A stretch of DNA of 64,000 bases. Source: Phycisphaerales bacterium (GTDB taxonomy: Bacteria; Planctomycetota; Phycisphaerae; Phycisphaerales; UBA1924). A program made the translations under genes and the position numbers. The notes under the pieces are model-generated. The model was not told the DNA's origin. It did not search any database and worked only from the letters and a program-made list of their open reading frames with translations. The stretch is from positions 1 to 64,000 of the forward strand of contig CANHCQ010000004.1 of assembly GCA_947459215.1 (NCBI GenBank), in the 5' to 3' direction. Shown piece by piece: positions 51,541 through 64,000 of this stretch; the stretch's first letter is position 1; each line of letters starts with the position of its first letter.

Positions 51541-53357
51541 GCCCTCTGCACATGCCAAGCGCCGCGTCATCAACGAGCGCACGGGGATGTTCGGGTGCGA
51601 CACACCCCTCCCCGGTCTCGCCAAGCCTCAACCACCCCTCCCCGCTGCGCGGGGCGGGGAGGCGCAGAGGCGTGCGGCTTGACGCGGCTTCGGCTTTGCT
51701 CTCGATATCTCGTGCGCCGGGGCGGGGACGCCCCGGCTCGCTTTGGGTGGCACGCCGAGCATCGTGCTCGCTTGCCCGTCTCTCTGCCTTGACCAATCCA
51801 CTCTCTCTGTGCCTCTGTGCCTCTGTGGTGAATGCCTTTGCCTTGAGGGCCGCAAGCGCCCAGCAGAACTGGCCCACGCTGGGAGGCAACGCAGCTCGGA
51901 CGTCGGTCACGACGCATCCGGTTCCCGACCTCACGCAGCAAACCTGGACGTGCACGCTCGACGAGCAGTCGCGGCCGATCACGTTTCAGGCCAAGGCCGG
52001 CGTCGCGGTCTCGCCGACGCACGTGCTGGCGGCGGGCTTCATCAACGACGGCGGCACGACTTGGAAGCTCTTCTGGATCAACCGCCGCAGCGGAGTGGTG
52101 GAGCGTTCGGCCGTCATCGATGCGCCGGTGCTGGAGAGCCTTACCTCCCCCACTCTTGACGAGGGGACGAACACGGTGCTGGTCGCCAGCGGCTCCACGC
52201 TTGCCGCGTTCGATCTTGCGAGCGGAGCGACGCGTTTCGAGACCTCGTTCATCAACCCGCTGGTGAACGTGTCGCCGCTGGTGGTGCGGAGCTTCCACGC
52301 GCCGGCGCGGGTCTTTGTCACCGATTACGACGGCTTTGGCGACTCGGCCTCGCTGCACTGCATCAACCTCGACGCGTTCTCGACCCGGAATCCCTTCACG
52401 CTCGGGCAGGTGATCTGGTCCGCGCCGATCGGAGCGTCGTCGGGCAACACGCCGTCGTGCGACGCGGCACGCGGGCGGGTGATCACCGCCGCGGTCGGGC
52501 TGTTTGCCACCGACCCCGGCGAGGTGCTGGCATTCCCGGCCCATGCGACCGAGACGCCCGCCCCGGCGTGGCGGTTTGTGAATCCGAGCGGCGCGGGCTT
52601 CTTCGGCGGCGTGTCGGTGGATGGCTCGACGGTCCTTGCCGCGTCGTACGCGTTCTTCGGCGGGCTCAGCTCCGGCAATCTCGTTCGCTTGCGGGCCGAC
52701 AGCGGCGCGCTGCTCAGCAACACCGCCGCCAATCGCACGGCGGCGATCCCGGTCTCGCTCCCGGGCGACGCGCTCGGCCGCGTCGTGCTTTCCACCGGTG
52801 TGCAAGGCTTCGGCTCGCTGCCGTCAGTGCAGGTCTTTGGGTTCTCGCCGTCCTTCTCGAACACGTTCAGCTGGTCGACCCACCTCCGCACCTGGACCGA
52901 CAGCAACAACAACGCGATCATCGAGAGCGGCGAGTTCGCGCCCATCGGCGGGTGGAATCTGGAGCCGATCGTCTCAATATCGAGTGGCGGGACGCGCCTC
53001 GTCGTCGGCGGCGGGGACAACGTGCTCCGCGTGTTGAACCTTGGCAACGTGACGAGCTCGACGAGCGCCGTGTCGATAGTGCAAAGTGCGACTGCGATCA
53101 CCGGCTCGCCCGCGATCGCGGGGGGCAACCTCTACGCGATCGGCACGACCGGACTACGCAGCTTCGGCCCTGTACCGATACTGCTCGACGTGAACCGCGA
53201 CGGCCGCGTTGATATCGAGGACATCTACGCCTGGGAGCAAATCCGCGGCTCGCGCGACGTGGATGGAAACGGCACGGTGAACGCCGCGGATCGCGAGCTG
53301 CTGATCACTGCGATCCGCGCGAACGAAGAAGCCGAGCAGACGGAGGGAAGGCGATGA
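51534..53357 (+). CDS. Secreted propeller-like protein with dockerin-like end
   Basis: Frame opens with GTG 51534, overlapping the previous stop. Its first ~110 codons are made of dispersed repeats; a functional start may be later (GTG 51747 or TTG 51789). A good signal peptide appears only at LTNPLSLCLCASVVNAFALR followed by AASAQQNWP, encoded by the CTCTGTGCCTCTGTGGTGAAT repeat. The mature part (NWPTLGGNAARTSV, DLASGATRFETSFINPLVNV, LPSVQVFGFSPSFSNTFSWS) resembles PQQ/YVTN-type propellers. The end DVNRDGRVDIEDIYAWEQIR ... DVDGNGTVNAADRELL is a divergent dockerin-like pair. Second gene of the B12 unit. Confidence 0.8.
   Translation: MLSPLHMPSAASSTSARGCSGATHPSPVSPSLNHPSPLRGAGRRRGVRLDAASALLSISRAPGRGRPGSLWVARRASCSLARLSALTNPLSLCLCASVVNAFALRAASAQQNWPTLGGNAARTSVTTHPVPDLTQQTWTCTLDEQSRPITFQAKAGVAVSPTHVLAAGFINDGGTTWKLFWINRRSGVVERSAVIDAPVLESLTSPTLDEGTNTVLVASGSTLAAFDLASGATRFETSFINPLVNVSPLVVRSFHAPARVFVTDYDGFGDSASLHCINLDAFSTRNPFTLGQVIWSAPIGASSGNTPSCDAARGRVITAAVGLFATDPGEVLAFPAHATETPAPAWRFVNPSGAGFFGGVSVDGSTVLAASYAFFGGLSSGNLVRLRADSGALLSNTAANRTAAIPVSLPGDALGRVVLSTGVQGFGSLPSVQVFGFSPSFSNTFSWSTHLRTWTDSNNNAIIESGEFAPIGGWNLEPIVSISSGGTRLVVGGGDNVLRVLNLGNVTSSTSAVSIVQSATAITGSPAIAGGNLYAIGTTGLRSFGPVPILLDVNRDGRVDIEDIYAWEQIRGSRDVDGNGTVNAADRELLITAIRANEEAEQTEGRR
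51603..51664. repeat. Dispersed repeat module B (copy 3)
   Basis: CACCCCTCCCCGGTCTCGCC, AAGCCTCAACCACCCC, then CCCCGCTGCGCGGGGCGGGG. Here module A is absent. It lies inside the 5' part of the propeller-like reading frame. Confidence 0.85.
51803..51835 (+). repeat. CTCTGTGCCTCTGTGGTGAAT repeat encoding a signal peptide core
   Basis: Third copy of the repeat seen at 468-690, here single and in the frame that reads LSLCLCASVVNAFA, directly upstream of the predicted signal peptidase site ASA-QQN. Confidence 0.8.
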
Positions 53358-54433
53358 ACCTCTCTCGCTTCGCGATCGCGGCCTCGCGCCTCCTCTCCCC
53401 GCGCCTGCGGGGAAAGGACGACTTGAGGCAGAGCCTCAGGTCAGGTGAGGGGATGGCGGGTACCTGCACGGCTGAGTGTTCGCAAGCCCAAGGCCCCTCC
53501 CCGGTCTCGCCGAGCCTCGACCACCCCTCCCCGCTGAAGCGGGGCGGGGAGACGCGAGCGACTCACCCACGCGTTCGACTCGCTCGCCGTGCCTTCACGC
53601 TCATCGAACTACTCATCGTCATCGCCATCGTCGCGCTCTTGATCGCGCTCGCGCTGCCATCGCTCCGCGGCGCAATCGCGGCGTCGCGGACCACGAAGTG
53701 TCTGTCGAACCAGCGTCAGCTCGGCGTCGCCTGGACGATGTACGCGAACACTTACCGCGATCTCGCGACACCGGCCGCATACTGGCGTCAGGAGCAGATC
53801 GGCTCAGGCCCGGTCGTCTACTGGTTCGGTGCCGACGCCCCGGAGAACACCCCCGAGGGCGTCCCGACCAGCGGACTGCTGACCCCATTTTTTTCTGCGG
53901 CTCGGGCCGAACGCGGTGCGCTCGAGTGCCCCGAACAACCCGCGGGCACGTACACACCCCAGACGAAGCACCTCAAGTTCTCAACCACCTACGGCTACAA
54001 CGGCTACTACCTCTCGCCATTGATGACCCCGGGATGGGGAGATCAGATCGGGTCCCGACCGTGGCGACGGACGGCGGACATCGTGCGGCCATCGTCGCTG
54101 CTGGTCTTCGCGGATTCGCTGCTGGCGGGCACTTCCGCGACATCGGTGCCGCGGTCGAGCGCGTTACTTGATCCCCCGCTGCTGTTCTCGCCGTCGTCGG
54201 GTTGGTCGACCAATCTGAGCCCGACGACGTCTTTCCGACATGCGGGTCGTCAACGCGCCAGTTCGCTTGCGGCGGGCGTGCGTGCGGACGGGAGCGCGAG
54301 CGCGTCGGGCACCAGCGCCGATCTGCTTCGCCGCGACTCGCGCGGTCGCGCGGTCGGCGTCGGGAGTTTCTCCAAATCTCCGGATCCGTGGTACGTCCCC
54401 GATTGGCAAGCATGGCGGGCGCCGATAAACTGA
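53354..54433 (+). CDS. DUF1559-like type IV prepilin-type protein with repeat-encoded leader
   Basis: The 359-codon frame starts with ATG 53354, overlapping the previous stop (ATGA). About 78 residues encoded by repeat modules A and B precede a prepilin signal RRAFTLIELLIVIAIVALLI. The usual Gly before FTLIEL is replaced by Ala. The rest has pseudopilin/DUF1559 features: CLSNQRQLGVAWTMYANTYR, YGYNGYYLSPLMTPGWGDQI, SFRHAGRQRASSLAAGVRAD followed by GSA (the H-G..ADG pattern). Third gene of the B12 unit; likely part of a pilus-like or secretion-related surface structure. Confidence 0.83.
   Translation: MNLSRFAIAASRLLSPRLRGKDDLRQSLRSGEGMAGTCTAECSQAQGPSPVSPSLDHPSPLKRGGETRATHPRVRLARRAFTLIELLIVIAIVALLIALALPSLRGAIAASRTTKCLSNQRQLGVAWTMYANTYRDLATPAAYWRQEQIGSGPVVYWFGADAPENTPEGVPTSGLLTPFFSAARAERGALECPEQPAGTYTPQTKHLKFSTTYGYNGYYLSPLMTPGWGDQIGSRPWRRTADIVRPSSLLVFADSLLAGTSATSVPRSSALLDPPLLFSPSSGWSTNLSPTTSFRHAGRQRASSLAAGVRADGSASASGTSADLLRRDSRGRAVGVGSFSKSPDPWYVPDWQAWRAPIN
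53392..53554. repeat. Composite dispersed repeat, modules A and B (copy 4) inside a coding frame
   Basis: Module A: CCTCTCCCCGCGCCTGCGGG, hairpin TTGAGGCAGAGCCTCAG, TCAGGTGAGGGGATGGCGGG. Module B from 53493: CCCCTCCCCGGTCTCGCCGA, GCCTCGACCACCCC and CCCCGCTGAAGCGGGGCGGG. Entirely in frame within the prepilin-like gene, with no stop. Confidence 0.85.
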
Positions 54434-54454
54434 GTGTCACCGGGGAGCACACGA

Positions 54455-54679
54455 GTGGTTGATCGCTGCGTCTGCAAAAGCATCTCTTTTTCGCGACTCA
54501 AGGAGCTGGCCGATCAGGGCCATCGCGATCTCGATGCGCTCTCGAAGAAGACGGGCTGCGGCACCGGCTGCGGTATGTGCGTGCCCTACATCCGCGTCGT
54601 GCTCGCCACCGGACGCACCAACCTTCCGATCATGACCAGCTTCCAGATCGAGAAGTTCATCGCGACCGCGGTGCCCTGA
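54455..54679 (+). CDS. BFD-type [2Fe-2S] protein
   Basis: A 74-residue protein with GTG 54455 (GGGGAG seven bases upstream; GTG 54434 also possible), 21 bases after the prepilin gene. Cys pattern RCVCKS ... GCGTGCGMCVPYIRVVL matches the bacterioferritin-associated ferredoxin domain (C-x-C and C-x2-C ligands). BFD proteins pass electrons, classically to release iron from bacterioferritin; some act with flavin reductases. Fourth gene of the riboswitch unit by spacing, so B12 control is possible. Confidence 0.88.
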   Translation: MVDRCVCKSISFSRLKELADQGHRDLDALSKKTGCGTGCGMCVPYIRVVLATGRTNLPIMTSFQIEKFIATAVP

Positions 54680-54926
54680 TGCGGCCGCATCGACCGTCTC
54701 GCACGGCGCGATCGGCCGCCTGAATCGCACCGCGGCATCCGAATATCTAGGCAAAGTGCCGGGGCCATTGCTCCGCAAAAGCACCAGACTTGGCAGACGG
54801 CTTCTGGTTCCGCTCATCCCTTGTCGCAGAAAGTCGATGCTGTTTGGTCGAATCGAGCGATGCGCTCTTGACAGATACCACCTCGATCGTGCATCCTTAT
54901 GTGTCGAGTTCCGGGGACAACGAACA
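54680..54926. other. Gap between the two BFD-like genes
   Basis: No gene supported. A perfect TTGACA is present at about 54872 with no matching -10 at the normal distance, so a promoter for the second BFD gene is possible but weak. Confidence 0.35.
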
Positions 54927-55274
54927 ATGAGCGTTTCGAGTTGCATCTGCTATCGCACGGACTTCGCCTCGCTGAAGGCGATAGCCGATGCCTCAGGCGG
55001 CGGCCTCCAGGAACTGCACGCCGCGACCGGTTGCGGCTCGCGCTGCGGGCTGTGCATCCCGTACATCCGCGCCATGTTGCTGACGGGAATGGTCGAACTG
55101 CCGCCGATGTTGCCGAACGACTTCAAGAAGCTTGGCATCCGCTGCAGCACGCTCGAGCGCCTGGTCACCCAGCTCGAGTCCCGCGGCGAGCCCGTCACGC
55201 ACGACGCCGAAGCCGCAGCGCGCCTGACCGACTCACCGGCTCTGCGGCTCGATCAGCCTGCACAGAACACTTGA
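54927..55274 (+). CDS. BFD-type [2Fe-2S] protein with extension
   Basis: A 115-residue paralogue of the preceding gene from ATG 54927: SSCICYRTDFASLKAIADAS, ATGCGSRCGLCIPYIRAMLL carries the same four-Cys pattern. It adds ~55 residues after the domain (LGIRCSTLERLVTQLESRGE ... ALRLDQPAQNT), helical and of unknown role, with one extra Cys. Probably a duplicate of the shorter gene, now with its own leader. Confidence 0.85.
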   Translation: MSVSSCICYRTDFASLKAIADASGGGLQELHAATGCGSRCGLCIPYIRAMLLTGMVELPPMLPNDFKKLGIRCSTLERLVTQLESRGEPVTHDAEAAARLTDSPALRLDQPAQNT

Positions 55275-55296
55275 GCGGCACGCCGACGTCACGACC

Positions 55297-56406
55297 TTAC
55301 GGGCACGGCAAGTTGCTCGGCTCATTCGTCCACTGCCCCCACGTATCCGCGTTCTCGGCGCGGCACGTCGGATCCTCACCCAGGTTCGGCGTCGGGCAGT
55401 TGCTCGGCTTCTCGAAGCTGCAGACCGGAGCGGTCGCATCCGGCTTTGCGATCATGCAGTAGATCGTCTGTCCGGACTTGTAGCCCACCCGCTTCTGATA
55501 GCACGTCACCTCGGTACAGTCGGCCTTGCGGAACTTCGCCGAGCGGTACTCGGTGAAGCGGCGCCGCAGCTCGTACATGCACGACCAGCGATAGTTCTCG
55601 TCGATCCGCGGCTCCGAACGCCGCCCGACGTATGCGAAGTAGCACTCGCCCTTGGACAGCGTGGAAGCCCACGGCGTGAGCTGCTCCGCCGTGCACTCCG
55701 GGTCATCGGCGCACACGAACAGGTTCGCCGCCATGGCCTGCACCAAGAGGTCCGCCTCGGCCTCGGTCGCGAACACGCCCACGCCCGCCCAGTCGGCCGT
55801 CTGGGCCATTGCCGTGAGCATCGGCGCTTCGCTGACGCATCCGGTCATCTCGCCCCCGCCTTCGCCGTTGCCTCCTTGAGGTACGGTCAGGCTCGTCACC
55901 GACGCGGCGGAATAGCCCATCGACACCAGCATGTCCACGAGCGCGCCAGGGGTCTCGCTGTTCTGCACGACGTTGAACAGCGGGTCGTCAGTCAGCATGC
56001 CCGCGACATACGGCAGCGGCGGGCGCGGCGCGTCGGGATCGAACAGCGCCACGAGATCCGGCCGGCCAAACAGGTCGTTGTCCTCGTCCGGGATGTTCAG
56101 GATCATCTTCGCGGTCATCAGCGCCTGCGAGGGCGTCGCCGTGCGCCACGAGTACGCGTCCCAGCCCCCGGGCGTGCGCATGAAGAGGATGGTGTGCAGG
56201 TTGTCGCCGATGATGGCGTCGGGCTTGGCCATCGCGAGGATCGCACCGGTGAGGTTGCTGCCCTCGGGGTACGCGGGGATGAAGTTCCACGACACGGTCT
56301 CGAAGCGGTGCGGGCTGAGCCGCCGCGTGATCTCGTCGGCATCGGCCGATGAGACAACCAGTCCGAGCGCGACGCAACACAGAAGCGAACGAATCGAGAT
56401 GTTCAC
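55297..56406 (-). CDS. Cys-rich secreted protein of unknown function
   Basis: A 369-residue protein with GGGAGG upstream of ATG 56406 and signal peptide MNISIRSLLCCVALGLVVSS. The first half is mixed alpha/beta (FETVSWNFIPAYPEGSNLTG, MAKPDAIIGDNLHTILFM). The second half has many Cys (CVSEAP, CADDPECTAEQ, GECYFAYVGRR, CMYELRRRF, CTEVTCYQKR, YCMIAKP, VCSFEKPSNCP, TCRAEN, LPCP), probably disulfide-bonded outside the cytoplasm. No family recognised. Convergent with the BFD gene, 22 bases apart. Confidence 0.78.
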   Translation of the reverse strand: MNISIRSLLCCVALGLVVSSADADEITRRLSPHRFETVSWNFIPAYPEGSNLTGAILAMAKPDAIIGDNLHTILFMRTPGGWDAYSWRTATPSQALMTAKMILNIPDEDNDLFGRPDLVALFDPDAPRPPLPYVAGMLTDDPLFNVVQNSETPGALVDMLVSMGYSAASVTSLTVPQGGNGEGGGEMTGCVSEAPMLTAMAQTADWAGVGVFATEAEADLLVQAMAANLFVCADDPECTAEQLTPWASTLSKGECYFAYVGRRSEPRIDENYRWSCMYELRRRFTEYRSAKFRKADCTEVTCYQKRVGYKSGQTIYCMIAKPDATAPVCSFEKPSNCPTPNLGEDPTCRAENADTWGQWTNEPSNLPCP

Positions 56407-56603
56407 AAGGCCTCCCGTCCCGCGCGGACTCCGCCGCGGCTTGCTTCAACGTACCGCGCTCTTCCGAAATGCAAAACAGAATCCGTCATGAATCGGGCCA
56501 GATTCCGCAGAATTCACGACATCCTCGCTCGGGCTACGACGCGCTGATGGTCGCGTTTGGGTTATGGCAGATACCATGCCACTGTGGTGAGAGCGGAAAA
56601 GAA

Positions 56604-56629
56604 AAAGCCCGGACCTGTGTCCGGGCTTT
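56604..56629 (-). terminator. Intrinsic terminator of rpoC
   Basis: AAAGCCCGGAC-CTGT-GTCCGGGCTTT, perfect 11-bp stem; read on the reverse strand it is followed by TTCTTTTCC. It lies 26 bases after the rpoC stop. Confidence 0.9.
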
Positions 56630-56654
56630 CGAGGCAGTGCGTTGATTGTCTTGA

Positions 56655-60974
<4,320 letters not shown>

Positions 60975-61082
60975 GAGTCTTCTCGCCTTTCGCGGCGTTG
61001 TGGTGCCGCGGACCGTTTCAAACTGCGTTCACTGTTCCAAACCAGCACTGTTCAAAGATGACCGACACCGGACGCCTTCGCT

Positions 61083-64000
<2,918 letters not shown>

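Overview
The window looks like a chromosomal segment of a high-GC planctomycete, probably class Phycisphaerae. The basis is the many secreted proteins ending in a planctomycete-type double EF-hand (dockerin-like) tail, PEP-CTERM-like and DUF1559-like prepilin proteins, zinc-ribbon membrane proteins, and an rpoB-rpoC pair of bacterial type. This assignment comes from protein architecture alone; no 16S rRNA gene is present. Layout: 0-14 kb is mostly housekeeping: a partial membrane protein, trpC, a redoxin-like secreted protein, a dockerin-tailed protein, a SPINDLY-like glycosyltransferase with a zinc-ribbon membrane protein, dnaA, the regulatory trio hpf / EIIA / HPr, tRNA-Ile(GAT), a GT87-like membrane glycosyltransferase and cysS. 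14-24 kb is a tandem family of five secreted proteins sharing a YQG module; two intact or partly intact members carry the S74 self-cleaving chaperone of phage tail spikes and two carry an N-terminal P-domain; the first copy is interrupted by a stop codon. An OsmC protein and an unusual kinase-like/deoxyribosyltransferase-like fusion follow. 25-35 kb is a run of seven dockerin-tailed secreted proteins, including two seven-bladed propeller proteins, with a small low-GC patch holding one intact and one decayed PEP-CTERM-like gene. 35-42 kb mixes gmk, an NTF2-like protein with a histone-like tail, an FKBP isomerase, a CpcT-like protein and hypothetical genes. 42.4-46.2 kb is a TetR-controlled DevBCA-like export operon with a clear promoter. 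46-50 kb has a glycosylasparaginase, an AsmA-like protein and ComM. 50.2-54.7 kb is the most interesting unit: a cobalamin riboswitch in front of a tightly packed row coding for a PEP-CTERM-like surface protein, a secreted repeat-rich protein, a type IV-pilin-like protein and a small BFD-type [2Fe-2S] protein. 55-64 kb holds a Cys-rich secreted protein and, on the reverse strand, rpoC and a partial rpoB. Several families of short dispersed palindromic repeats lie between genes and, unusually, inside reading frames, where they encode signal-peptide-like stretches, long prepilin leaders or internal insertions (cysS). No rRNA, CRISPR array or transposase gene was seen.
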